From Pardosa pseudoannulata (taxonomy: Eukaryota > Arthropoda > Arachnida > Araneae > Lycosidae): a stretch of DNA of 64,000 nucleotides. The stretch covers positions 1 to 64,000 of the forward strand of contig JAGEOH010000206.1 of NCBI GenBank assembly GCA_032207245.1, in the 5' to 3' direction. The notes under the pieces were generated by a model. The model was not told where the DNA came from. It saw only the letters and a program-made list of their open reading frames with translations, and ran no database searches. The translations under genes were made by a program, and so were the position numbers. Below, piece by piece: positions 27,688-39,541 of this stretch (the stretch's first letter is position 1; every line of letters begins with the position of its first letter).

Positions 27688-28064
27688 AACAGTACAGTAA
27701 TCGAAACGAAACTGTCCTAGGGATTAGAAACTAGTTTTCCTTTGTTAAATTTTCCTGGTAAAGGAATACTAAAATATATCTGGATATTTACAAATTCCAG
27801 TTAAATTTGTTTGCTAAATTATAATAGAGTGTTTCTAAAAATTTTTTATAGGATTTCGGTAATAAAAATTTTGAAGATGATTTACAACTACTAAAACTGT
27901 ACAATGAAGATTTACACGATCTCCATTTTATGTGTTTCCAATATAAAATAAATTATCTGTTGTTAGTTTTCGAAGTGAATAAATTCAAGATAAAAAAGCA
28001 AAACACTTTTAAAGAGTTTTTACATTTTGCAATACAACTCATCCATTATTCATTAGGTGACAAA

Positions 28065-28184
28065 ATGGTGCTTTCATTTCTTCCAGTAATTCCTTGCTTG
28101 CACAATTTTGGGCTCTTTCCTTTTAGTTCTCGTAGGGTAAGTCATGTTTACAGGGATGATGTTGGTGAATCTTTAAAAATCTAG
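28065..28184 (+). CDS. Mini-ORF copy C, 39 codons
   Basis: ATG to TAG, 39 residues, identical to copy B except for a Cys for Arg in IP(C)LHNF and Arg and Val changes in YRDDVGESLKI. The upstream frame is open for a further 45 codons but starts with repeat-specific sequence. The same putative acceptor (tttcttccag) and donor (AGG-GTAAGT) are present. Unit D is cut off just before the corresponding position. Confidence 0.3.
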   Translation: MVLSFLPVIPCLHNFGLFPFSSRRVSHVYRDDVGESLKI

Positions 28185-28560
28185 TACAGTACAGTTATCG
28201 AAACTAAATTGTCCTAAGCATTAGAAACTAGTTTTCCTTTGTTAAATTTTCATATTAAAGGAAAACGAAAATATGTGGATATTTACAAATTCCAGTTTAG
28301 TTTGTTCGCTAAATTATAGTAGATATTTACTGAATTTTTATCGGATTTTGGTGATAAAAATTTTGGAGATGATTTATAACTACCAAAACTGTAGAATGTA
28401 ATATTTGCCCAATCTTCATTTTATGTGGTTCCAATATAAAATAAATTCTCTGTTGTTAGTTTTCGATGTGAATAAATTCAAGAATAAAAGCGAAACACTG
28501 TATAGAGTTTTTACATTTTGCGATACAACACATCTATTTTCCATTAGTTATTACATTATG

Positions 28561-29020
28561 TATAAGGCATTAGGTGTAAGACTGTTTATTACGGATAAGC
28601 TATGTTTGTAGTCTAAATTGGAATAAGAAAAAATGTGTAAACGTTTTATATACAGTCGTTGAATTATCCTGTGAATAATATGCGAATACACTGTCATTCT
28701 TATTAATTTGTTGTATCTATTATAAGTGAGTTCTTCTTACATTGTTATAAAGTACATATTGTGGTTTCTCTATGTGTTATAGCATGAGTAGAGAAAAAAG
28801 CAGTTTTCGTTTCCGAGGAAAAAAAAGGGTAGAGATAATAGTTTTTCACTACTACCAACATGTCAAAATGCTTGAAATGCAACAGTACCAAGTAAACTGC
28901 AATACTACCATCTAATTTTTAGAAATCTCTTCAGACGTCTATTAGATACAACCAATATCTTACAACAAGCGTAATTTTATAGTGATGAGTGGCCACAGAT
29001 CTCGGGCGGAGACAAATGAT
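28561..29020. other. Intergenic, nothing recognised
   Basis: AT-rich spacer between the tandem array and a SINE. Confidence 0.5.
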
Positions 29021-29176
29021 TTGGTTTGGTTTAGAGTGCTACGACCTACTTTTTGCAACGTGAGGGCTAATGAGACTGGACCTACAGCTTACGAACATCC
29101 ATGCTACTGTTGGATTCGAAGCCACGAACTCCGGCACCGAAGTCCAGCACCCTAACCAATCGGCCATCATTCGGCA
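29021..29176 (-). mobile_element. tRNA-derived SINE with internal deletion
   Basis: The same SINE family on the minus strand, with the tail ttggtttggtttagagtgct on the plus strand at left and a tRNA-like head at right. About 20 bases are missing between acctacagctt and acgaacatcc. Imperfect flanking repeats (ggagacaaatga and ggagaaatga) may be the target duplication. Confidence 0.85.
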
Positions 29177-30398
29177 GGGAGAAATGAATATTCCAATTTT
29201 CATTTTGTACTTTTAGTATATCCGAAAGTATAATGAGAGCAGATTCAATAGATTTTCAAATTTATTCTAAATGTTGATTTTAAAAGAAGTTTCACTATAG
29301 TTAAAAAGGATCCATTTTGCATATGTTGATATTTGAAAAAGTTATTTTGAACTTTTGTTCTAATTACTATTATATGTCTCAAAAATAATTTGCTCATTGC
29401 TCTAATTTTCCGCTTGTTCATACTGTTTTAAAACCCAGAAAAATTGTGGACAATGTACTTCACTAATTATCACGCAACAAGAAGAACTCAATCACATAAT
29501 TCTTCAAAATTGTATTTTAGCAATATCTTTAAGAAAATATTTTGTGAATCATAGGGTTTTAAGTCTAAAAGGTAGCAGCTTTTATATTGAGAAATGTATT
29601 TCTGCATTTTCTTAAACATAAAACAAATTCCGTATTAGATATCTGAAAAATTTTATTAAACTGAAGTAATTCACGAACGTAAAAGATAACTAGAGATGAA
29701 TTGTTTGTAATCACGAGAAATATAAAATCTAAATGTTTTAATTAGCAAATCACTAAAATGCAAAAAGAAAAAAATATACATTTCATGCTAGAAGTCATTT
29801 ATTTTTAACATATAGGAATATAATATATTTTTAAAAATCCTGAGCAATATTTTGTGACTATCTTATAGATTTGATTATTACGAGTGCCACTTCAAGTTTA
29901 TCGTACGTTCAAGAAATATTTGTTTAATCAAAAAACTGACAAATATAGATAAATCCATTCTAGAAAGTGGAGCTATTATAATTGATTGGAACACATGAGC
30001 ATTTATTCTCATAGTTAGAATCTTTTAGGTATAAACCAATAACAATTTTGGTAAAACACTGTGATTTAAGAAACATCCGAGAAAGGAAAAATGTATTTGG
30101 AAAATTGGTAACAGACAAAAAACGATCAAAATTGAGTATTACATTGTTAAAACCATTATAGCGTATTGAGCTTCAAGTCTCATAAATCACGTAACTAAAA
30201 ATGGCTATTTGTCACATTGCAATTAATATTCATTCGATATGACATATTCTGTATTTCTTTTTTTTACATTGTTTATCGGTAATTAACTTCCACTCAAATC
30301 ATACATATCATTCAACGAGTGAGACGAAGTAGCATCTTTTCTGAATTTTCACATATTATGTACTGCTCTATTTTCATTGGTTCTTGAGTCTTTCATTT
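29177..30398. other. Intergenic, no gene recognised
   Basis: AT-rich. It contains the presumed 3' flank of the intact receptor gene on the minus strand. Confidence 0.5.
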
Positions 30399-31505
30399 TC
30401 ATAATTCTTGATTTATGATTAATAAACTGTAAGTAAGCATGACTCCTGTAGAGTGCAGAAGGAAATTTCGTTCGATATCAAACATTCCATAGGCAGTTAA
30501 ATAAACTATGTCAATCTTCCTTATTCTTTTAAAACAATACAGACAATTATTTTCGATAAACGGATCTCTCTTATTCTTTTCAACTACTCCACCTGCCATT
30601 TTCTTGATATCTTTCAGTTTTTCGGCAATCAAAGGTCCACATATTCCTTGTGACAGTATGGAGAAAAAACCAACAAGGAACATTAATGCCATTTCAATCT
30701 TGATATGATACACCGTGTCATAATGGCTAAGATAAAACAGCAGACCCATTAAAAGCAATGTAAAATTACAGCTGATTAGAGTAAACAACGGAAGAGATAA
30801 AAGATCTCTGACCTCATCTAGGATGTCATAAAACATAAAAAACAACCGCATTATATAAACTGCATTTACACCATCTCTTTTTTCTAGTAGTTCCTCCAGG
30901 CGTCCATGAAACTCAGACAATATCTCTCCACAACGGTATTCTATGGTGATGAGGGACAACGAAACTAGCGCAGGAACAAATAAATAAAATGTAAAATACG
31001 AAGTTATGCCAACGACAACTAAAACTGTATAAAGTGACTGATTCTCTATTTTACATTTATAAGTAAAAAAGTCAGCTAAACTATCATCTGTTATCATCCA
31101 GCGTATATAATCACATGTTATCCCTAAAACAGTTAACACTAAAATCCCTAATGCAACCTTTATAAACAACGAAAACTTGCTATTCGTAATATTCAAAAAT
31201 TTTCGAAGCCTGTATATTTTAATCAAAAGTTTATATATCTGTCTTCTTTTAATCATTAACTGACGCCACAAGAAAAAAGACAACAAAATCTGAAAAATGG
31301 GAACTGCAAATAATTTTTGGACATTTTTGAAGAATTGCATTATGCACAAACATATCACATGTAAAGCTGATATATGCAAAATAACAACTACGGCATTCAG
31401 TATATATAAAACTGATTTGCTACTAAATTGAAAAATGTTTATTCCGGTCGCTGTTAAGACGCTCCACAACATATAATCCACATTTTCATCCGATAATGAA
31501 TACAT
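30399..31505 (-). CDS. Gustatory-receptor-like chemoreceptor, type A, intact
   Basis: A single-exon 368-residue protein and the only fully open member of the array. Hydrophobic segments fall at about 31-56, 65-84, 113-134, 158-186, 236-259, 269-294 and 348-366, giving seven membrane spans. Family words include LSFFLWRQL in TM2, TIEYRCGEIL at 187-196 after TM4, LKDIKKMAG in the loop after TM6, and AYGMFDIERNFLL leading into TM7. The C-terminal TYSLLIINQEL (358-368) corresponds to the TYhhhhhQ signature of arthropod gustatory receptors, spaced slightly differently. By family knowledge this would be a ligand-gated membrane channel subunit in chemosensory cells; the ligand is unknown. The start ATG agrees with paralogs (MYS). 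Length fits the usual 350-450. A GR-related orphan family is the main alternative. Confidence 0.85.
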   Translation of the reverse strand: MYSLSDENVDYMLWSVLTATGINIFQFSSKSVLYILNAVVVILHISALHVICLCIMQFFKNVQKLFAVPIFQILLSFFLWRQLMIKRRQIYKLLIKIYRLRKFLNITNSKFSLFIKVALGILVLTVLGITCDYIRWMITDDSLADFFTYKCKIENQSLYTVLVVVGITSYFTFYLFVPALVSLSLITIEYRCGEILSEFHGRLEELLEKRDGVNAVYIMRLFFMFYDILDEVRDLLSLPLFTLISCNFTLLLMGLLFYLSHYDTVYHIKIEMALMFLVGFFSILSQGICGPLIAEKLKDIKKMAGGVVEKNKRDPFIENNCLYCFKRIRKIDIVYLTAYGMFDIERNFLLHSTGVMLTYSLLIINQEL

Positions 31506-33919
31506 GTTTTAGTGTTCATTAATAACCCACAATAATTGTTAAATGTCAAAGTATTTTATAGACACTGTAAATGTTAAATTATTGACAGCAATATTTTATA
31601 AAATAAATTTAAGTACTGACTCGAGAAACGAGTAAGATTTCAAGGACTATTTTAAGAGCGGTTCTCTAGATATCCTCTATCATTATAGGCTTCATCGTTT
31701 CTGCGTTCGAAGGATTTATATTTTTTATTGTGTAATATTTTATGCTGCGTCAATAATCAATATCTTTTACCCCTCTCTTTTATAATATTTCCTATATCTA
31801 ATTTATATAATGTAGTTTTCTTTTCATTTAGACACATTTGTTTAGAAAGCCCGCAATTCAACACAAATATTTACTTTTTCCTGCATATTTGTTTATACAT
31901 AACACTTGTATATTTTCTTTCATATTTATCTATTTGTTTTGATGAGCCATACAAAATACTGTTTGATTTATTACGATTGTTCTTAGCAAGTCATATCATT
32001 GCGTTAAAAATTTCAATATGTATTTCTCAAGCTCACGGACATTCATAATTACGTTAATGGCTGAAATTAATAAAAAGGAGTGTTTGCATAAATATTTTAT
32101 CCACAATATATAGAATATGCTATTATCATATATAGAATATGTGCAAGGTGTGTACACAATATTTATATGAGTTTAAGCTACTTTTTATTCAATCAGTTTT
32201 TTTAGCATTAGGTTTAAAATGTAATTCCATATCAAACTAAAACAGCATAGTCAGAAATTTGTTCCTTTTTAACAGTCATATGCGTTTTTTTTATCAGCCA
32301 TATCTGTCTTTATTTATATGATGATTTTGTCTAAAATTTATGCCTTTATGTATCCAAAATTTATGCTTGTATACAGTTCAAGTCGTCATATTTTTACTGT
32401 TTTTTTGACAGAAAAATATCATATGTACTTTAAGAGTAAAATTGCTGTTGTTTAGATATATATCTGTCACATACATCGATATCTATGAAATAATTGTGAA
32501 GATTTCTGTTTAAAGAGTGTGTTAAAATATATATGCATCATCTTCATACACATCATTTTCATGTTGTAACAAAAGTAGACCGTAGTTCTTCAAATCAAAC
32601 TACGTTCAGAATTTGCAAGTATAAAAATATCTAAAAAGCATTTCTATAAAGAATAGCAAACTATTATTGGTCATATCTTGTTAATTTTTAAATTAATAGA
32701 TCCAACAGTCAAAATATGATATGACCTTTGTTTCCAGTGAGAAAAAGAGATATTTTTAATTTTATTGTTTATAAACATTTGTTAATTAGTTATTTGTTCG
32801 ATCATTTATTTCTTTTTTGGACATCTCCCTGTTATTAATGTTTTATTATAAACTAGCATATAGCCCGTCATATGATGGGATTAGTAAAGTTTTTAATTTT
32901 CCAGAATTGTAAAGTACCCTATGAGGCAGGTTTGTTTTTTGGCTGAGAATTATCTGGTACACGCTCCGTAATTTGTTTATCTTCATACTCCTCTAATGTC
33001 TCCCGATACTGTGAATGCAGTTTAAAATCATGTTGATTTCCTTTAGTCAAACCGTGTGGTTATGTATAAAAAACAAACACACAAACGAAGAAACTTCTTA
33101 ATTTTCAAAGATATATAACTTAAAAGATAAATATTTATTAGTCTGTGAAATAGACTCATAGATTTTATGAAAATTATTTGTTGTTAAAATTTTCATTGCA
33201 ACAAAAAATAATCGATGATAAAATTTTAAATTACAACATATATTCGTAATCTATTATTAATACACCAAATATGAAAGAAAAATATTTAAGCAATATCTAA
33301 GTTTAGGGATAAAACGTATGATAATAATGCAGACGATATTTAATTCATTTAAAATAAGAAATTATTAAATGGGATGGCTAAAGGAATGTCGTCATAATGC
33401 TAGAAAAAAATGCTATTTTTACCTATTTATTATGTGATAAACTTAATAGCCTGCTCTTAGCCGGGGAAAAAAATGCTTGAAATAACGACATAAAAATCTG
33501 GAAAAAGGGGGGGGGGGAATTTCGAACGTTTTAAAGATTTGCTTTGAATTTTGCTAACCCTAACTCATCAAGAATCCAATATAGATGCTGCTGTTCATTC
33601 CTGGTTCAACCGCTTCATAAATTCGAGGACAGACCAACAGATTACTTAGGCTATTATTATATAGGAGATTAAATTAAAGCATTTAATGAAATGTATTTTT
33701 TAAATTTTTTGTTTATATTTTAGTTATGTCTCAATGCCTAAGGATACATCACAATCTGTACAAATGTAGTGATTTCTCTTACATTTCCTACATCTTTTAC
33801 AGTTGGAAACCAACTTTGCCATATGATTTCATATACACACTTAAACGTACATTATCCGAAACAGAACACTTGTTTGAAAGCCATAAGGAAAGCCTTTCAT
33901 ATTTTTGAGTATTTGTTTT
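31506..33919. other. Intergenic, no gene recognised
   Basis: AT-rich. A 106-codon frame at 31728-32048 begins with TTG and is low-complexity hydrophobic; I do not accept it. A run of 11 G lies near 33505. Confidence 0.5.
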
Positions 33920-34089
33920 GCTTTGATTTGGAAGCGCTATGATCTACTGTTTTTGCACACGAGGGCTGATGAGACCGGGATCTTATAGCCTATTCCGAAC
34001 GGCTATGAACATCCATGCCCACAGCGGAATTCAAACCCTTGAACTCCGGTTCCGAAGAGCAACGTCCTCCCATTCCTCCATCTTTCGGC
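33920..34089 (-). mobile_element. tRNA-derived SINE, diverged copy
   Basis: Minus-strand copy with the tail at left (ctttgatttggaagcgctat on plus) and the head ending ctttcggca at right. Substitutions in both box regions make it older than the copies within receptor genes. It directly abuts the Gypsy relic. Confidence 0.8.
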
Positions 34090-35470
34090 AATTTTTCCAC
34101 CTTGACTTGGGCTACTAAAAGACATAGCTGAATGGACGCTGCTGTGTTGACTGCCGGAGGAAGTGCATAAGTATACTTCCAATTCTCTGACAACTTTCGA
34201 TCTACCATCTCAACATTTTAGTCATATTCACATTGATTTAGTTGGTCCATTGCCTCCTTCAGATGGCTTATTTGTTAACATGTATCGACCGATACGCTCG
34301 ATAGCCGGAAGCAGTATCAATATCCAACACATTTGCTGATAAGTTGGCCAGAGAATTTTACAATACATGGATTTCGCCTTTCGGTGTCTGAGAGTACATC
34401 ACTATTAATGAAGTTTGTCTGAACTTTTTAGATCTCTCACCAAACTTTTAGGTGTCCTATCCAATTCGTACCACTCCTTATCATCCCAATTCTAATGGGA
34501 TGGTTGAGAGATGTCATCGGACCATCAATCAATCCATCAGAAGCCATATTTCGATGCTTTCGTCTGATGTACTTCCTACAGTTTATCTCAGATTTCGAAC
34601 TCTCAAAGATGACCTCAAGACGACTAATGCTGAACTCACTTATGGGACTGTTCTCCGCTTAGCTGGAGAATTTTTGCAACCCAGAAATAAGTGTGTGGAT
34701 CCTAGTGTTTTGTTCCAAAAGTCAAAAAACTGTATGGCAGCTCTAACTCCAGTTCCGTTCAGTGCTCACTCCAAACAGGCAGTTTTTGTACACAAAATTT
34801 CATCAATCCATGTGTATCTTCGGCTTGAACTAGCACAGATAATCTTTAGACAAGGTTTGTTTCTGGTACTCATCTAGTTCTGGCTAGAGACTCTTCAACT
34901 TACTGGATTTTAATCAACAACAGGGAAAAAGTGGTTAACATTGATCGCTTAAGGGCCGATCCCACCATATTCGTTTAACGGCTAACTACGATTAGCTACG
35001 ATTAACCCTGGCGCCAACCAATGAGGGAACGCAATTATCCGTTTAAACAGAGATTAATCGAGCTTAGCGTTAAACGACATTGGGGGGAATCGGCCCTAAA
35101 ACCTGCGTTCTTGTGGGCACCTGAGCTCAAGCCAGCTACATCTCCCACACATGCAGCTTCTCCGATGGTTGCGTCGTCAGAGCAAATGAGTATACAAAAA
35201 ACACTCCTTGCAAGCCCAGTGAGTCCTCCGGTCACTCTGTGACGACACGCTCACGCCCCTCGGGTTCAGTATAACCTAAAGTTGTCACTGGAGAGTGATG
35301 AGTTGACCAAACGTTTCGACTCTTTGGTGAGCCGCCGTCTTTCATGCAACTCTACAACTCAACTCTAACACGAAGCTTAGCAGAGACAAAGAGTTGGATC
35401 TCTCGGATGACGACGCGCTCGCTCATATTTCTATTTCTATATGTGTGAATGAACAAATATTTATAAAAAA
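34090..35470 (+). mobile_element. Gypsy retrotransposon relic: integrase and part of 3' end
   Basis: The plus strand encodes a broken retroviral-type integrase. An HFSHIHIDLVGPLPPSDG start of the catalytic core lies at about 34205-34265. Then come decayed core sequence and an IRTTPYHPNSNGMVERCHRT motif (34463-34525), which carries the third catalytic acidic residue. DVLPTVYLRFRT, AELTYGTVLRLAGEF and KQAVFVHK follow, and VVNIDRL lies near 34935-34950. A Harbinger-type MITE interrupts it at 34953-35096, after which KPA resumes the frame. A TTRSRPSGSV-like end lies near 35240 and probable LTR sequence follows. Frameshifts in the core make it dead. Upstream polymerase and gag are absent. Confidence 0.8.
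34953..35096. mobile_element. PIF/Harbinger-type MITE nested in the Gypsy relic
   Basis: A 144 bp insertion with inverted ends (gggccgatcccaccatattc on the left; the right end read in reverse gives gggccgattccccccaatgt). It is flanked by TAA at 34950-34952 and 35097-35099. Removing it and one TAA restores the Gypsy words VVNIDRL-KPA. A 3 bp TAA duplication and GG-rich inverted ends point to PIF/Harbinger. It has no coding capacity, so it depends on an outside transposase. Confidence 0.85.
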
Positions 35471-36401
35471 AAATGGAGTCAGACATTAATCACTTTAATT
35501 ATCATGCAAAAAAATTGAGTTAAATTATCCAGGAATTTTATTTAATTACAGTGGTAGTGCTAATCTAAAGAATTATTTGTCATTCATTCGGCAATCTAAA
35601 CTGTAACGTCATTAATATAACAAGGAGCAACATGAAAGAATAGCAAAATCATATCACCATTAAGATCTTAAGTTAATTAAATTTATAATACGTTAGTTTC
35701 ATAATTTTTTATTTTCCAGGGTATTTGACAAATATATTATGTCGAAAGTATCTTAATTTTCCTTAAATGATGAACATTTTCAACCAGTAAATCCAAGTAT
35801 ACTGCTGTTGTTACATACTTTATTACAATATCAATAGAATAATTGAAATAACCATAGTATAACTGGCGGTATTTTCGGTTCTACTATAGTATAAGTAAAA
35901 CTCACCAGAAATGTTCAGATGTTTTTTATGTCATTTATATTCGTAGAGAATACTAACATCCGAGTAACTGACCATACATCAAATTTCGTACCTATTTCTA
36001 ACATCTTAAATGCACGAAATTTGATTGGACGATTCACTGCAATTCTATTAGTCTCTTAGGGCCACTTGAATCACCCCCGAATGACAAATCTACTCACTTC
36101 ATCTCTGGCCGTCATAGTATATGGATGTCCCTGGTCGCAATAATATTTGTGTTTTTCTATCCCTAAGCATTCTATTCTCTAGTTCTTATGTTATGATATC
36201 AAGAAACCACGTCCTTATCCCCTTTCATCTTTTAGCTGTTTTATTTACTGCTTGTTGTCATTTTTCTACTTATTGTTAGAAATATCTACAGAGGGCTCAT
36301 CCCAGACAATCCAGTTGCACCCTCGCCTTGTATGCCTTATACTGACTGACTAATTCTGTTGACAAAAACATAAATAAAAAATTCTGAGATGCGACAAATA
36401 T
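35471..36401. other. Intergenic, no gene recognised
   Basis: AT-rich to 36000, then a more GC-rich stretch at 36050-36350 that may be a transposon scrap, but no domain is recognised. Confidence 0.45.
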
Positions 36402-37517
36402 TCATTTGAAATTCATTATTAATAATCCATAACTGAGTAAAGAACCAAATGTAGTAAGGAGGAGACTTGGTTCTATGTTAATGATGCTTCCCGCTGACAT
36501 GTGTATTGTTTCCATTTTCTCCATTCTCTTGAAGTAAAACATGATTTTCGGATGGAAATGATTATCAAATCCTTACATTTCAATTAATGTCCCACATATC
36601 ACTTGAATGTCTTTTAAACATCTTGGTATAAGGGAACTGCAAATCACCAGCGTGATAATCATGCAACAACCTGCTAAGCCATTGATGGCTATTTGTAATT
36701 TTGATATGAATGTCATTCCGGGATACAAAAGAAAGGATGACAGAATAGAAAATACACCAATGACGTTACAAAGCAAAACTACAAATAAAATAGAAGAAAC
36801 ATCAGATTTAAATTTCCGCAAAATTCGTATGATGTCGAAATAGGATACTAATAAAATGAGGCAGGATTTTCTATCTTCAGACGGAGATAATTTTGCCAGC
36901 CTGTCGTTGAAAAAACACAGGATTTCACTGAAACTGTATTCGACATAACAAATAATTATGGTTATAAGGATAGGTATATAGTAGTAAAATAAATTACTGG
37001 AAAATATCCCTATTATCAGCAATGCATTTAAAATGACGGAATTCTTAATTTCCATTTCATAACACCAGAATTGATGTTCGGGTGAAGGATATAGGTTTAG
37101 TAGTATAACAGATACTGTTGTGATTATGAATAAAACTACATAGTTGAGAATGAGAAAGACATTAAGAACATAAGTACAATTGCAGGATGGAACTCGAAGA
37201 AACCTTTTATATCTATAGGTAGCAGAAATAACTTGACGGAATTGGTTTATATTGCGAACCAGTAAAATCCAGGAAAATATGCAGCAATAGAAAAAGAAAG
37301 TAAAACACAAAAACACTTTGTCCACACTTTCTATTGAATTAGATATCAAATACTTATTGAAACCCAGGGAAGCTGCTTGCAATACACACAAAGACGTGAA
37401 AATAGCTCCAATCCGGGAAATTCTTTTTAACTTTTTTGACTCACATCTACTGGTAATAATACCACTTACATCAAGAACATTCCACAAAAAGCTTTATTTT
37501 TCCCCTTTTTTAATCAT
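36402..37517 (-). pseudogene. Gustatory-receptor-like pseudogene, type B, two nonsense codons
   Basis: The ATG at 37515-37517 gives MIKKGEK and then TAA at 37494-37496, where the paralog at 48.0 kb has a Tyr codon (KEKYRFLWNV). From there about 305 codons are open: LWNVLDVSGI, KKLKRISRIGAIFTSLC in TM1, LLVRNINQFRQV, TTVSVILLNLYPS, YIPILITIIICYVEY in TM4, KLSPSEDRKSC and the TM5-TM6 region to ICGTLIEM. A second in-frame TAA lies at 36573-36575, where the paralog has CAT. After that the frame continues without a shift to SYGLLIMNFK and stop at 36402. So it is nearly intact, with two point nonsense mutations and no frameshift. A weak GTAAGG donor at the second stop was considered, but no intron is needed. 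Confidence 0.85.
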
Positions 37518-37720
37518 ATTCTTAAACTTTGGTTTTCAAAACTTCAAGTATTATTCGTCATTCAGAGGATGAAATGTATGAGAAGATTAACGAATTCCTG
37601 TCTAAGTTGGTAACTAGTGTACTTCAATGAAGTTTACTGCACATATTCAAGAAGATCCAAGAATATCTTGGATTCATTATTTAAAGAATATCCAACATGG
37701 AAAATATTTTAAGATGTTTC
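37518..37720 (-). promoter_or_regulatory. 5' flank conserved with the 48.0 kb paralog
   Basis: Reading on the minus strand upstream of the pseudogene, the words gatattctttaaataa(t/c)gaatccaagat, cactagttaccaactta and gaattc(g/a)ttaa(t/c)(c/t)ttctca(t/c)a recur in the same order in 47840-48036 upstream of the paralog. The conserved stretch is about 200 bp and ends at the start codon. It may hold a promoter or simply reflect a shared duplication. Confidence 0.45.
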
Positions 37721-39209
37721 ACAAATACAGGAAGTTCTAAAATGTATGGATTACAGGAATTTCACCTTATGAGGACACAGTGATTTTGCTGCTATTCTAT
37801 ATATATTATATAGACTAAAAAAAAAACAGTGTTTTTAAATTAGTAAAAATAAACAGACGTCCACAGCGCTAGAGAATCTAACTAAACAGGAGGTATAAAA
37901 AAATGATCCGTAATGTTTTGCTTTTAGTCGCTGAATCACTGTTTGGTCGGTTGTGGTGTAAAATATCGATTTTATATTTTATTCGCAACAAATAACTAAA
38001 AAATCCCCTTTCACTTAGGTTGATTTAAATAAAAAAAAAATCAATTGTTCTATACATTGATTTATTGGTATGATATTTTAATATTAATTTCAATTTATAT
38101 AATTTTAAACATGAAAGATGAAGAGATAAAATTTAAAACACGTATTTTGCATCGACAGATTAATAATAACAATTACTTTTTTCTGTGGATAGGAGAAATA
38201 TTTGTAAAATTGTTTGACGCTTTGTCTGTTTTTAGTTTAAATCATATTAAAAAAGCTATTTAGTTTATTTATTGATACCTATGCATTCTGAGTTGTAAAC
38301 GATTCATTTGAATTAATCAATCCATAAAGTAGAAATTGTTTGTAAATCACTTAAAAATTATTCATGGAATTCTTTAAAAATATATGTATGTTCTAGCATT
38401 TTTTTAATAAAATGTGGTCCTCTACTGATAAAATGTTTTCAAAGACGAAACAAAATGGAAGGAAAAAATAACAAGTTCGGGAATAGACAAAAATTGAATA
38501 AATGATATCCATATCCCTAAAACTCCAGGTGCGACAGTATGATTAATAATTAACGAAGAGAATGCTTGATAATATGAAACTTTCCTAGCAGTGAAGATCT
38601 GACAGAAATTGATTCTTGTGAATAATGAAAACAAGGAAAAGTGAAAACAGTGATTAGAATATTGTGAATTATGAGTGAGAAGAGAATGCTTAAAATCCCT
38701 TTAAATAAGTGTCAGTCACCTTGGTAATTAATATTTGAGAGAATATTTCATCTGGCTGATATAACATTGGCCACAAAGGTAAAAGATTTCGTAGATACGC
38801 AGTATAATTTAGTGTTCAGTGGGAAGTTTGAAATCCGACAAAAGTTTATTATGTTATGGAATATGAATTTGAAATCAATAATTTCTGAGTATTTTAGCAA
38901 TTTACTAATTTAATTCAGGAGGAAAAACTTCACTTGTCACACAGTACGAGCTATGGCTGGATCAGCCAGGTTTTCGTTTTCCGTATTTACGGGTCTGAAT
39001 TCCTCAGGTAGTCTGTTTGTTTATAAGGAAATCTTGTTATATATTTATTTTAATTTTATACATTCGTTTCATAGAAATATATCATATGCATTTTTTATCT
39101 CTTTTTTGAGATCGACGGTCTACCGATTCACTTTTTTTACCATAAGTTACAAAATTTGGTACTCGTAAGAAAAAGTTATTTCTTTCCCTGGTGTAAAGCA
39201 ATGTTATTG
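37721..39209. other. Intergenic, no gene recognised
   Basis: AT-rich. Short frames of 60-72 codons show no family features. Confidence 0.5.
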
Positions 39210-39541
39210 TCTCAGATGATTATACTAAATTGTTAGGAACAATTTTATCTCAAAATATTAAATTCACATTGAAAATTGCTATCATTGCAGAAAAAATACA
39301 GAGAAAAAGCATAAATAAAATTGAAGAAAAACACGAATTAATGTTGCACACAATATCTTAGATTTGTAAACAGGATACAAAAAATAATGCAATCATTTTA
39401 ATTTCTAAGAAAAGGTAAACACTCTAATATCAGTGAAGAATTATTGAAAGATCTTCTCTACAAAAGACAATCAAATACTAGCCCAGCGGTGTGTGAGTTT
39501 GGACTTTATGCACCTCATAAAGAGAGACATCACGTAGTGTT
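39210..39541. repeat. Dispersed repeat shared with 23082-23400
   Basis: See the partner at 23.1 kb for the shared words. Here the block runs up to cacgtag and then passes directly into Tc1 transposase sequence, so this is a junction between two elements or the noncoding end of one Tc1 family. Confidence 0.7.

Larger units (their letters stand above)
27030..28560 (+). repeat. Tandem array of about 490 bp units
   Basis: The unit start gta(g/c)aatg(ta)agattta lies at about 27411, 27899 and 28391 (spacings 488 and 492). The word ctcgtagggtaag lies at about 27147, 27633 and 28130. That makes a left-truncated unit A, full units B and C, and a partial unit D that stops near 28560. Units are perhaps 80-90 percent alike by eye. 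Each of A, B and C holds one mini-ORF described separately. Confidence 0.85.

Noticed and set aside
20385..28560. CRISPR-like array
   Set aside because: Repeat units are hundreds of bases long with no short repeat and spacer pattern, and the DNA is eukaryotic.
31728..32048. A 106-codon hydrophobic frame
   Set aside because: It starts at TTG, is AT-driven Phe/Ile/Tyr-rich sequence, and shows no family word.
33990..34208. A 72-codon minus frame and similar ones at 12340, 40687 and 55113
   Set aside because: They run through SINE sequence and reflect the repeat, not a gene.
36566..36580. An intron starting at GTAAGG in the 36.4 kb receptor
   Set aside because: The paralog is colinear through this point without any gap, and the downstream sequence is coding-like at once, so the TAA is a nonsense mutation.
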